Source: Balanoglossus misakiensis (Eukaryota; Hemichordata). Taken from it: DNA of 64,000 nt. The stretch covers positions 6,200,001 to 6,264,000 of the forward strand of contig CM082595.2 of the NCBI GenBank assembly GCA_040954595.2. Direction: 5' to 3'. The notes under the pieces were generated by a model that was not told where the DNA came from, did no database searches, and saw only the letters and a list, made by a program, of their open reading frames with translations. Made by a program: the position numbers and the translations under genes. Each line of letters begins with the position of its first letter. The stretch's first letter is position 1. Shown here one piece after another: positions 47,291 through 59,888 of the stretch.

Positions 47291-49204
47291 CCTGCTGAAA
47301 AGTTGTTGTAAACTTACTTTAAGGAAAGCATTGGTCCAAATCTGGGGGAGGGGAGAAAAGATTTTATTACACCTTCAGAGATCATGTTTATACGTACAAA
47401 AACACATATATATTGATGTTTTGAAAATACAATTTACGCAAAAAATGGATTTTCTACCCAAATTGAACACAAATGTATGACGTTCTTGTTAGGCACAGTG
47501 TTAGAACACAATGTGCCGTATGTCAGCGGACCGTAGTGATGGTAACCTCATGCTCCGTGCATGGTATCATCAGCAGGGAACGTTTCAATTTTGAACGTGC
47601 AATACCTTTATACCATGAAAGAAAAGATCATCACAAACTATAAAATAATTAACACGAAAGTCGGCTGGTGATAATTAAAACACTTTAAATGGCGGTCGAC
47701 CGATTAAAATGATAACTTGGAAAGCAACTGACTTGTTTTTACTTCTTAAAATCTGAAGTCACAAAAATTTAACATACTAACCCTTGCCTTGATAACAATG
47801 GGAGGTTAAAAAATCTTCCCAGAGTGTAAGCAGCTGGTACGATAAAACGAGTGTCGGACAACTTTGGCTGAAGGGGTTTTAATTGAATGCAACCCAGGTG
47901 GCACAGTGGCAGACTAAACAACTGAGAAGAACACAGAGATCCATGTCACAATGCAAAAATCGACAAAGGTCATTTATTCACACAATCAGCAACAAAAACG
48001 CCAATATGCTCAGAGTCAACCAAAGCCTAGCATAAAACATACATGTAGCTCACCAGACATATTCACAAATGCTCTACTACCAGTATGATATTTTTAAAAT
48101 TCAAATTTTCACACTTTTTATTTATAACCTCTATATATACCCGTTTTATCTATGACATGTAGGGCTCTCTAAATACATTAAAGCTATCAATTCTCATACA
48201 TCTATATTAATCAAAAGATCTAGAATTTACAGGAAATTTATCATTCAACAAAATCAACATGGATATTTTGTTAGCAAACCACTGTCCAATAAGTACATGT
48301 TCTGTGAACATATCAAGTGACCACTTTCAATCATTTAATGTCCCTTTTTTCTAATTGCTGTGGTTTACTGATTCTCATGTTACCTCACCTCTACATATAT
48401 GTCAATTACAGACCCTTTGCATATAGCAAGCACTTTGTGTATATGAAATTTGAGAAATGTTATACCTCCTTTAATTTTAGAGAAACAACAGCTGGTCAAC
48501 AGGAATAGTTTACCTTCACCTTCATATACAACCACTATTTTACATGCTCCCTTGCCATATATGACAAGGCTAACCTAGCACATTTACATATGTGAATTAG
48601 CATCCGTCTAAATTTTAGGTCGGCCCTGACCCCCCCCCCCCCCCCCCCCCCTTCCTACCAGGACCAAACTATTAATCTCCACTAGTCCGACGCAGCTATT
48701 CACATTGGTTATTTTTACACCGGCCCCAGACCAGCATCGGTGCTACACCGCTGTAAACTTTCAGTCTGAATCCCTTAATTAATATTAAATATACAGTTAC
48801 ACCAGAGTCAATCTGAGTACATGTAATTCTATCTTTCCCGTTTGATAATCTCAGATTTAGGCTATGGTTGCTTGGTGTTATACCCGGTACATCATATGCT
48901 CATCAAGGCATAGACCTGATCTGAAATTACAGCGAACAAGAGCGTACAGGTTGCAAGTAAATCTTTAGGTTTCCCTCCAACAAGTCGCAGGAAATTTTCT
49001 TGTTCAAATACACTCAGAAAAATGTTTACGTTACAAACATTTAGTTCATGCAAATATCCTGCACTGGACTGATCAACCATTTTTCAAGTTATAGATGTTT
49101 TAGATTCTGGATTGTGCTGGCTCCATACATCCTACATCCTCAAATGTCAAATTAAAATGGCTGTGCATCGATCTTGAATATTCTGAAGAATCTGACTCAA
49201 ACTG

Positions 49205-49397
49205 TTAAAGGTATACGGTCACCTCCAATTTACATACGCCCATATATGTCAGAAATGGTGTATTCGAGTGTTCTAAAGAACAATAGGTGGCGCCCTTTTT
49301 TTCGCGTGGGCCACCCACTGAAAATCTGTGATTGGCTAGATCTTTGTTTGCCATGGTAACTGTGGCCAAATTACCATAGGTGACCGTATACCTTTAA
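49205..49397 (-). mobile_element. TTAA-flanked MITE, family copy 5
   Basis: TTAAAGGTATACGGTCACCT at the left and GGTGACCGTATACCTTTAA at the right, near-perfect inverted ends. Internal sequence is reversed relative to copies 2-4. Confidence 0.88.
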
Positions 49398-50219
49398 ATT
49401 GAATACATGAATTTGCACATTTCTCAAAACACAGTGTTTATCATTTGCTAAATTCACTAAACTCTTCACGGCAAGATTTATGAGTCTAGACTAAGCCTTT
49501 ACCAAAATGCGTGGGCTAGAACTCACTTTTCAAAATTTACGGCATACAAATTGATCTCATCAAGGTAAACCTTACATTTCTATGGTTTAATCCATTTATG
49601 AAATTGCTTTAAAAGCCTTATAAATCATGTCAGTTTTGTCAGATAGACTTGCATTTTATGGAATTAATTGAACGTAGTCAATTGTACCACTGTACAATCC
49701 AGGAAGGTTGATAACCAAGCTAAAGTTGTTAAATCTCGAACCCAATCTCCTCACACAGCTTATTCGTATTATTTTGATCATTTTCATTTACATGCCTTGG
49801 GGACAAATTTTCAGAAAAATGACAGTTCTCCAAACCAATTCTCTGCTATATTAAAGTATGTAAAGAGTCTTGTACAAAACAAAGAAGAAAAGGCAGTTTT
49901 CATTGTCCTGTTTTCATAAAAATCACAACCAGAACTTCAAATTAATGCATCTGACAACCATCATTAGGGACATAAGTTTTTTTAAATGACTTTAATGTAC
50001 AAAATGATTGCATGCCATCAGGAGTTCTCCTTAATGATTGACAAATGGGTTCTGGCTCGGCAAACTGCACAAATCGCGCACTCTCACATCAGATGGAAAT
50101 AAAAATGCAATTTTAACTATTTTACCACAAATCACGTTGCACCAAAACCCCACAAGCAGAAAAAATGAATTATTTACTGTCTCCCAAACGACGGACATGC
50201 ATTCACCGCACACGTGATA

Positions 50220-50432
50220 TACTGTAAAACACTTTATTTTCGCGAGTTAAATTTTTCGCGATATCGAGAGAGGCCACTGTTTCGCGAGTATTAATTTTCG
50301 CGTTCTCTTATTTCATTCACTGCATCGTTATCTTCAAAAAAAAATTACGCGACTTTTTATTTTCACGCTATTTTGGCTCTCGCGTATTTTGGTGAAAATT
50401 AAATGCTCGCGAAAATAAAGTGTTTTACAGTA
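50220..50432. mobile_element. TA-flanked MITE with 26-bp perfect TIRs
   Basis: Arms 50221-50246 (ACTGTAAAACACTTTATTTT...) and 50406-50431 are perfect inverted repeats; TA dinucleotides flank, as in Tc1/mariner-type insertions. The interior repeats TTCGCG motifs. The whole unit sits between two 16-bp near-identical direct repeats, CATTCACCGCACACGT (50200-50215) and CATTCACTGCACACGT (50433-50448). Confidence 0.8.
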
Positions 50433-52177
50433 CATTCACTGCACACGTATCAGCATATATACTTGGGACATGTCTGTCTTTATCGATGGTCCCTAAGTGC
50501 ATTTCATACTCTTAGTCATCCAGAGCATGCTGGGATTATGCGCCTGATCCTATAACACTCTCGCTAATCCGCAATATCCTGTTGTTGATAGCCAGATGAC
50601 ATTTCCTGCTCTCAAATTGTAATTATAGCTATGGGCAGAGTCTGCACCCACTTCAAACCCAATCCCTGGAGCACATTCCATTAATTCAAAAAATAATGAC
50701 CAAGTCTTGCAGCTCATTTTTACAGCTGTAGTGAGCTCTCACATACATTGCATGGATACATCACCTGTACTAAATTAGCTGCATGTTTTTCTGGAATTAT
50801 CAGGTTTTGAAATTAGCTTAACCGACACATTAACAATAGTGTACTGTACTTTGGGAATTCTTTGAATTAGTTTATCTGAACTAGTAAGATCGTTGCTCTA
50901 GCTATATTTCCAGTAATTCTGTCAGAGTACTGCAGTGATTGGTATAGGTAAAATGTAGCATTTCCACTTAGCAGTGTTACACAGCTGTACTGTTGGAGGG
51001 GGGGGGGGCTGATTACCCCCACTGAGTAAACCAACACAAAACAACCAAACTCTTAGCTACCCCAAGCAAATATAGCATATCTCATTAGCATACAAATACT
51101 TTTAAAACAATAGCACAGTCACTTTATAAGTTATATAAACATTACAATGACAAGTTTGAACAGTAGTGGGAATAAATGAACACTGAACCCCAAACAATTG
51201 TTTGCCCAGTGTTAGATATATGTAATTGGAATAAGGGTAGATGTCTGGTTAGCCGAAGGCAATTATTACTAATTATTATTATCATATGACTTTTTTGTTT
51301 TTCTCTCTATAAACTACTGTTCCTTGTTCTGCTAACTCAATCCCTGGCCTTGTATCAAAAATGCCTCCCAGACGGAAATACTAAAGTAGTCATAAAAAAT
51401 GATACACCGATTTGGATAAAATTGCCTATAATGATTTTCTTACAGATATTGTCCCTTTAAATATAAACTTACAAGAACACACTGGGTTGGCAACTTAGAT
51501 CTAAATTAATTTGAAGATGACAAGATAGTTATTGTAACATTAAAATAAATGCTTCTTCTGAAAAATAAGATGTAAGAATTGTCAGAAGCCTTAAAATGAT
51601 GTTGGATGTTTGTTTTCGTATCAGCGTTGACATATCGATTTTTGTAGCTCTAGTTCATTTTCCTTCATCTTTGAATAATCCCCCTGAAGCAGTCACCATT
51701 ATTCGATACCGCATGGGAAAGCTTCATGAGTGCGCAATTCTCAACCTCATTAGATGACTCCGAGAAAGAAATCAGCTGCCTCTGTTGCCGTGGCAACCGC
51801 TGGATTTGTTCAGAGCTTTTTGCTTGGGCAATAATGAGTTTGATTAGACTAGCATTGTTCATATTTCGGAGCTGGGGGGTGGTTGACTTTTTCAAGGTAG
51901 TGCACTTTAACATGCAATAGATATGTTTGATTCAACTTGTGGAGTTATGGCTATTTGATGTGTATGTGTACATCATGCAACTGTAGCCATCCAGGGTATT
52001 ACAACCTCAGCCACTGGCTGCTGTGAATGGAAATAGAAGTTCTCTGGACTGCAATTTTCTATCACAGTAAAGATAAAAATTGCATAAATAAAGATGATGG
52101 TGTTTATGGGTGCAGGTCTCAAAATATCCATAAGAAGTAAATATGGCTATGATAGGAAAATACATACATACATGCAT

Positions 52178-52322
52178 CAGTGTTCTCCCCAGAGCAATTA
52201 AAGCATAGTGGCCACCACTCTTTAATTTTGAGAAGACAATAGAACTTAATTAACATAACAATTAATTATATAGTTATGCAAATTAGCTGTCATGCTTTCC
52301 CAAAATCCCCGGGAGAACACAG
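52178..52322 (-). mobile_element. hAT-like MITE (CAGTGTTCTCCCC), copy 2
   Basis: CAGTGTTCTCCCC at the left and GGGAGAACACAG at the right. It is the reverse-orientation relative of 45402-45535 (shares TAATTTTGAGAAGACAATAG). CATGCA occurs on both flanks, consistent with a slightly mutated 8-bp target duplication. Confidence 0.7.
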
Positions 52323-52827
52323 CATGCACTTTTACACTTACTGTACTGTTGCATTGTGCACAATGGTTCCATACTTTATTGATATCATGTTATATAACAA
52401 ACACTTAACCACAATCCACATGTGTTGACAGTGATCTTAATTAGAAAGTCAAAAACGTGAGTACCAATTCCTCGTCTAAAATGGACCAAGGGTAACTTTA
52501 CTAGCATTACCAGCATAATATGCAATATAAGGAAATTTATAAATTTTTAACAACAGCAATATAAAAGGGCCGAATCAATCAATTATTTTTTTACAACTTG
52601 CAACGTGGAGATTGTGAGTGGTGACTGTTAATTCGAAGTTCATGATATAGTTGAATTAAATTCACACACAAGTCAAGTTTCAATATGATTTTTTTTTCAA
52701 CGGCAAATGAAGTCAAAAGTGAATGGCTAAGTTACTTGTGTGATCAACTATATCAATATGAACTTCGAAATGAAATCAACACAATCAATCATGCGCTACG
52801 CATCAGCCCATGACATCAGTCACTTAC

Positions 52828-53049
52828 CTTTGCCTGAGCTTGTATATCCAACCACGACACCTGTGTCGCCCAAAAATCAAGTCGATCCGCGCGGCTTGTG
52901 GTTAGAACGCGGATGTTGTTGTTGTGGCAGCCTTGCGGAAACTTCAAGCTCTCCCGATTAAGTTTTTCAGGAAATAGGCCCTTTAACTTACCGAGATTAA
53001 AGTCAGCCAGACCACCCAAGCGATAGAAGACGAGTGTCCCAAAAGCCAT
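52828..53049 (-). CDS. Candidate first two exons of an unidentified gene
   Basis: An ATG at 53049 opens a 58-bp frame ending at a GTAAGT donor (exon 53049-52992, MAFGTLVFYRLGGLADFNL). A 33-bp segment, 52860-52828, lies between CACAG and another GTAAGT and continues the same frame (GVVVGYTSSGK). Both introns would be phase 1. No further exon was found to the left and the peptide is not recognised, so it may be chance. Confidence 0.25.
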
Positions 53050-56000
53050 GCGCGGTTTAATAATGAACTTCGAAGAAAAACTTCAATCTGTGAACCGTGG
53101 GTAAATGCGTGTGTATCCACTATATCTGATTAGGATTGGTACGTTCATTAAAACCGATGAAATACTAGTAAATCAACCAAGAAAGGCGTAAGTCGAAAAT
53201 CTTGGAAAGTTGCCTAATGATGTATGAGGGCGCTGTAATACAAACATACACGTGGAGACCAGTAACCTCCTTCATAAAAACGCAATTTACAAGTACAATA
53301 AAATATAGTACAGTACAATAAATACCCTCCAAATACACGACCCTGCTGCCCGTACTGCATACTACGGGTTTCGGCATAAAGTCGTTGTTTCGATCGTACT
53401 TGTCAACAACTTTCTTTCCCGACTCCGTCACTGCTAGCCGCTGTCGGCCAATCGGACAAATTTCTGGTTGCGTTGCATGGCCCTGCTGCTTTGGATTTCA
53501 TACCGCCGGCCGATTCTTCAACTTGTGTTTCCATCAAACTCTTCCACCCTGAACTGCTAGCTTGCTTGGATCAGACATCGTGATGGGCCTAAATTAAGAG
53601 AAAACAGTTGATTAAGGTTAGACAAGGTCCCGCATCTCTGCTGCTCGACAATTATCTGATCTGAATACCGTGAGAAATGCCAGCCAACGCGCGTGGTATT
53701 CCACTCACTGATTCTCATTGGTCACTGCAATTGCAACTTTTGCTATACTTTTATATCCAATAAGAACATGGCAAAGACTGTATCATGCATTGGTCACTGC
53801 TCGTGCACGTGATATCAAGCCAGGCAGTGATTTCGATACTTTTAATTATTTTTTTTTTAAGTCGGGGATGTGGATTTCTTTAATAGTGTGAAGAGTGAAT
53901 TAATGGGAGAGGGAAGGAGGGAGGGAGAGAGAGATTACAAGGGGCTAACTCGCACACTTGGCTATCTTGGAAAGTGGATAACAAGCCAATCGTCTTTCGT
54001 ATTACAGTATTTAGGCCTATCCCCTAAATATGTTTTTTTTTCGGGCAGGGATTTCCCTGGTGAGGTTCGGGCTGTAAGCTAAACGGGTCGGTAAAACCCG
54101 GGGTCTCGGGTTTGGACAAGTGAATGTGTGAAAATCGGCGGAACTTAGAAAATTCATAATGGTAAAACAAAACATTATTCTAAACGACCAGAGATGGCGC
54201 TAAAGAAGAAGTGGCTTTTCATGAAATCAATTTGTCTGACATATTTTATTTTCGGGAATAAAAACCCTCCATCCGTAAAAGGAAGAAATCGTGATTTAAA
54301 AAAAAACACTTCCCTTTTGACGTTTTCCCTTAGTACAAAGAAAATATATATACGTGTATACGCAATATGATTTCAACATATCAAGTTATATGAAGTGGCA
54401 AAATACGTGGTATAAAAAGTTTATTTATTTTCAGAAATTATTAAGATGTGCGATTTTCCCTTTATTCGATATATGGCATATACTTGTAAGACAACGTATA
54501 CAGTTTGAGTGATAGGATGAAAATGGCTAACTTTGATAAATGCAACTATTAGTCAACATTCTTCTGTTTATTTATGTCCATTCTTGTCCTCGTTTGTTTT
54601 TATTGTGTGGCAATGGTGCGTCTTGGCAACTGGTTGCTAAGGTGCGAGGGAGCGGTCTGGTGTGCGCGTACGTGACGGCAGCCATGTAAACCTTCAAAAC
54701 CCATTGACTATGCACACGTGCGGTGCATATAGCACAGGTGTACAAAGGTGACCCAGTATTTAGTGTCAACTGTTCTCCCAATAAGTTATGCAGGGGAAGG
54801 TTCGGGTTGCCCTTCAGGCTATCCCAGTATAACAAAGGACAACACACTGACTTCTGTGTTGAGCTCTGTGTGCTCGTAAAACAGCAGTACCCCATACTGT
54901 TATTTCTGTGATATACTTTTTGTACAAAAACATTTTGCATTTTGTGTATGTGGATGTATTTGGACCGAGCATCAGAGTGGGGTATTTTACTGCAGACACT
55001 CGTATGGGACACGGTTCTTGAACACAGGTCAACTATACGACGCCGAACCCTCTGTTACTCTGCGGGCAAGTCGTTTTTTGTCACGACCCGTACCGGCAAA
55101 CAAGGCACCTTTATATCGTTCAGGGACGATTGGATAAAACTGAGATTTTTGAACCAACCGCGCGATTGGACATCGACGGATCGTCCTGTCTAAGAGTTAG
55201 CAGGACGACTCTCTCCTTCTCAATTGGTCTTTTCTAAAAGGCGGTATGGAGCGATAACCGCACCACCGAAGAGGAACTCATTCTGTTTTTTGTTTTTGTT
55301 GTTTCTGTTTTGCTGTTGACAGTTTTGACACACGGGACATGGTAGGCGGCCAGTTTCGGAGGTAAGTACGACGTGATCACTTCAAGGGCGACTATCGTGT
55401 AATCTGTCGATATATTTTGAATTAAACCCTTCGCTGTTTAACTCTGTGTAGGGGTCGCAGACGTCTCTTTGAGATAACACCCAACTTGCCCGACCATACG
55501 AGAAGGGAACCTGGCACAAATCGCCTGGACACGTTCAAAGGCTCCTGACATAACACAACCACTGCACTACATTGTTATTCTAACAGGTGCTCAAAGGGAT
55601 TATTGTTCCAACCGCTAGTGACGTCAGAATTCCACAGAGGAACTTTAATTCCCAACTAACCTGTCGTTTAAAACAAAAACAGTGGGGCAGTCCTACAAAA
55701 TCTAGCATCGCTCACTGTATCGATTTAATTTCCGACATCTCCTGACAACCGTCACTGTCAAACAGAAAATACTGCCCTCCCTTGTGACCTATTTGATAAA
55801 TGTTGAATTACACAATAAAAAGTTGCGCGACAATCATATTGAAGTGGATTATATATTACATTTTTAAGTAGCCTGTCAAGATGTAGTACGAAGAGTTTGA
55901 CCTTTTTACGAGTATGCATTCCAGTGTTAAGTTGTAAGATTTTATGCTAGTGGAGCAGTCGGTAAAATTGTCCTCTAGTCCGAACGTTTGATCTTTTTTC

Positions 56001-56341
56001 TTCAGCATTGTGCCACCGATAGGACAGGGTAATACAAGCTATACTGTGTCACCAGAGACCCAAAAGTTTGCCTGGAGCTGGAGGTTAATTTACATTAAAA
56101 TGTATTACATGACAGTACAGTACAGTTCAGTTACAAGGCTAGCTTAGCTCTTTGGCATACCGCACAATAACATGGCAATACAAACGTACTTGCTATGCGC
56201 TACATGTTAATAATAATCACGTGGAGGTGACAGACTGTCAGGAGAAAGAACTTCAGATGATGTGGAATATGTATTTTACTTAAATTTATTTATTTATTTA
56301 TTTATTCCGATCTAGTTCAAGGTGATGTCACATAATCAGCC
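53050..56341. other. Intergenic, no supported gene; possible upstream exon of the oxidase-like gene
   Basis: Frames up to 146 codons exist but show no family features. The segment 53390-53590 is GC-richer and may be a promoter. A donor-like TTTCGGAG|GTAAGTACG near 55360 could end a 5' non-coding exon of the gene starting at 56342; this is a guess. Confidence 0.35.
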
Positions 56342-58800
56342 ATGGCGTCAAATGCTTTGAGTGTAGTGAAGTACGTGGTCTTTGTTACCCTGGGAGTCGG
56401 CATTGCGTTTACAGCTGCATTTGTCTATAAGAAGCGAAGGAAACTCTTTCAAAAGTAAGTCAAGATCTCTTTCAAGAAACTAAAAAATTTGCGGTTTTTA
56501 AAATAAATGCTTGGATATAAATGTGTACCAATCTTTGATTTGCACCAACTTTTTTTTGCTCGTTATTTGCGACAAAACTGAAAAGAAAAATAACATCTGA
56601 CATTTTCTTTCTGCGCAGACGCAAAAGAATGTTGAGCCTGGAAGACTTCGAACGAGAAGCAATGAGTACTTTACCCAGGTTTACGCATGCGTTGATTGCC
56701 CATGGCACTGGGTGCAGAGAAACCGTCGAAGAAAATATTGCTGCCTTTCAAAGGTGATGGAGATCTCTGTGGTATTTAAAAGACTGTGTATTTCGTTATG
56801 AATGACATGCGCGTATCTCTTCGACGGTGTGTGAATGAGGCTTACTTGATTTGTTCTACGTTCCAAGCCGACCAGTTGCTAGCAAGTCAAAGTAACACAC
56901 AGTATAACTGCTACTAGTACAAAAAACATCACTGCAAACAACTCTTCTTTCTTTTTTGTACTCTGAAGGTACAGTATCAGAAAACGCGTAAGGAACGATT
57001 TCCCGGATCTGAGCACGACCATACTGGACCATTACGTGGAACTACCCATCGGCATTGGCCCATCTATGTACAGGTCGTGGTTATGGGAAGAAGGTGATCT
57101 GTGCGTCTCTAAAGGTGAGTGAGGTCTCTTCATTCATTCATTCATTCATTCATTCATTCATTCATTCATTCATTCATTCATTCATTCATTCATTCATTCA
57201 TTCATTCATTCATTCATTCATTCATTCATTCATTCATTCATTCATTCATTCATTCATCCATTCATTCATTCATTCATTCATTCATTCATTCAGTCAGTCA
57301 GTCAGTCAGTCAGCCTGAGTCAGTCAGTCAGTCAGTCAGTCAGTCAGTTATTCCACCGGTAAGGCTAACTTAATTCACTGTGTTTGTTTTCGCCACCAGC
57401 TGCCGGATTCCTAAATATCTGCGAGATTGTTCCGATGCTGTCCGATTACTCACTGGAGGAAATAATCGAATACAACAAGAACTCAGAGGCCGTGAAGTGG
57501 CTTCAGATTTACATGTGCGACGATGGGTATCACGAGAGCCTCGTTCGCAGAGCGGAAAAGGCCGGGTATCAAGGTGGGGATGTGATCTTATCCAATTCAC
57601 AATCTGATTAAAATCTGATGTAGGGAACGGCGACGTGTTTTTTTATGCTGTCGCCTAGCATAAAAAAACACGTCGCCGTTCCCTACATCTGATTTTAATC
57701 AGATTGTCCAATTCATTACTGTAATGGGTAGGCGATTTTTTTCCGGGATGTCGAGAGCTGGGCCACGGGGCCGTGATGTTACAAGGACCCACCCTCGTTT
57801 GACATGTGCACGAACTATGGTGTAGGTTTAAAGGGACAAAGTCTCTCTCTCGCTGCCCCTTTTCCATTAATTATTTTTGATACAAGACATCGTTTATATT
57901 ATTCTACGTACATGTGAATATATAGTGAATCAGCGTTCAACCACACGCAACTTCCATATCCCACTTGCAGACATGGGAGTGAAAAACTCGCCAAAATGAA
58001 TAATCGCTGTTCACCATTTATTCATTTTGTCGAGATTTTTACTCTCATATCCTACAAACGGGATGGAAGTTGTGTGTGGTCGAAACGTTGATTCACAATA
58101 TATACACACGTAGAATAACATAAACGGTGTCTTGTATCACACATGCTTATTATAATGGGGAATGGGCAGTGAGAGAGAGACTTTGTCCCTTTAATTCAAT
58201 AGTTTTCACGGCAACTGGGACGTCACTGGCACGAAAATCCCGAATTATAATGGTGTACGGCAGGTTGTGTTATCCATGTGGTATTATTTGTCTTAGGAAT
58301 CGTTGTATCTTCGGGAGGATACGGATACGAGGAGGAATCGGAGTGTGGCGAGTGGACGTTAGCAATTACAAATATTCTCGATAAACTCACGGCTATTAGG
58401 TTAGGGAACTTTGAAAGAATGAGTCCCTCTAAAGCATTTGAAAAGGTTAGTATCTCTTCGGTCTGACTGAATGGAAAGTTATCTATAATGAGTTTCAGTG
58501 TTGGATATCTTCGCAGGCAACGCAAAGAATTTAAAAGCATGACAGCCTGAGATTGGCAGGCAAGCAGTCAGATAATGGGTAAAAGAAGGAAAAAATCGCG
58601 AGCATATTTTTTCGTTATTTTTGACCTAATTGGAATGAAGTAAACTGTGCGAATTCTACCAACCTCTGTCCATTTTCCCTGTCTGTCTGTCTGTTTGCCT
58701 GCCTGCCTGCCTGTCTGTCTCTGTCTGTCTGTCTCTCCGTCTCTCTCTCTCCCCTCTCTCTCCCCCCTCTCTCTCTCTGTCTGTCTGTCTCTCTCTCCCT

Positions 58801-58844
<44 letters not shown>

Positions 58845-59854
58845 CCCCTCTCTATCTGTAGCATAGTATTCGTCCAACCACATGGAAAGACGTGAAAACA
58901 TTACGAAGTTTTACAAACCTTCCTATGATTCTCATGGACATAGTGACGCCTTTGGAAGCACAGACGGCCATAGAACATGGCGTCCAGGGTATCATAATAT
59001 CCAACGAAGGTGGGAAAACAGTTGATTCGCTTCACGGAACAGTAAGTGAGACTCTAAAATTATTCCATTTTGGTCAATGGAGTGAATAAATATAAATTAA
59101 TTTCCGGGATGATTCTCGAAGACTGCATTTTGGTATAAATCTTCTAAGTGCATGCATAGTGGGGGGACACAAAGAAAATGTTTTAATTCTGGATTTCTGA
59201 ATTTTACATTGTCACCTTTCTTACGGTCAACGTGAGTTGCCACGCGGCATCAGAGATCTGTCGCTCGACTCGTCACACGGCACCAGTGTCCATCGTGTTT
59301 GCTGTGATAATTGTTGCATTTAAACCCAAATACATGTACTTGATCAAAACAGACGATGCATTGTGCAGCGTATGTGTGTTGTGTGTGTCGCCGTATATTG
59401 TGTTAAAGTTTGCTCAGTCCGTCGTAATAAGTCGGTTCATATATTCACCAGCACCCAATGGATGAAAAAATACCCAAAGGGAAGTGAATATAGGCTTATA
59501 CGTTTAACAATCCATAACTCTCTCGCTGTCGAGGACTGTTGTTCTGTATAATACTTCTCTTTCAACATGATTGTGAATTCTGTCAATTCCCTTGGTAAAA
59601 TTACAGTATAACTTAATTTTCTACTGAAATAGCTGGATATACTTCCTGATATATTGTCCGCTGTGCAAAACAACATTGAGGTCTACGTCTACGGCGGTGT
59701 GCGATCGGGGAGTGACGTCATGAAAGTGCTGGGCCTCGGTGCGAAGGCGTGTTTCGTGGGCCGTCCTGTGTTGTACGGACTCTGCTACCAGGTGAGAGTA
59801 CAGTCATTAACAAACAACAACAACAACAACAACAATGACAACAGAAGCAGCAGC

Positions 59855-59888
<34 letters not shown>

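Larger units (their letters stand above)
47291..52827. other. 5.5-kb AT-rich intergenic/upstream region with several MITEs
   Basis: No supported coding exon. It contains a run of 22 C (48630-48651), a run of G near 50998-51008, and three elements (49205-49397, 50220-50432, 52178-52322). It is upstream of the fusion gene, so its promoter and any 5' non-coding exon should be here. Confidence 0.5.

Noticed and set aside
52828-52860. GYTSSGK as a P-loop
   Set aside because: A Walker A motif needs Ser or Thr after Lys; the next codon begins with G, so that residue cannot be Ser or Thr.
53165-53590. Minus-strand frames with MTESGKKVVDKYDR and MSDPSKLAVQGG
   Set aside because: The two pieces lie in different frames with a stop between and do not splice in phase to the candidate exons at 52828-53049.
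54572-55012. 146-codon minus-strand frame
   Set aside because: No family motif, no convincing splice partners, irregular composition; probably chance.
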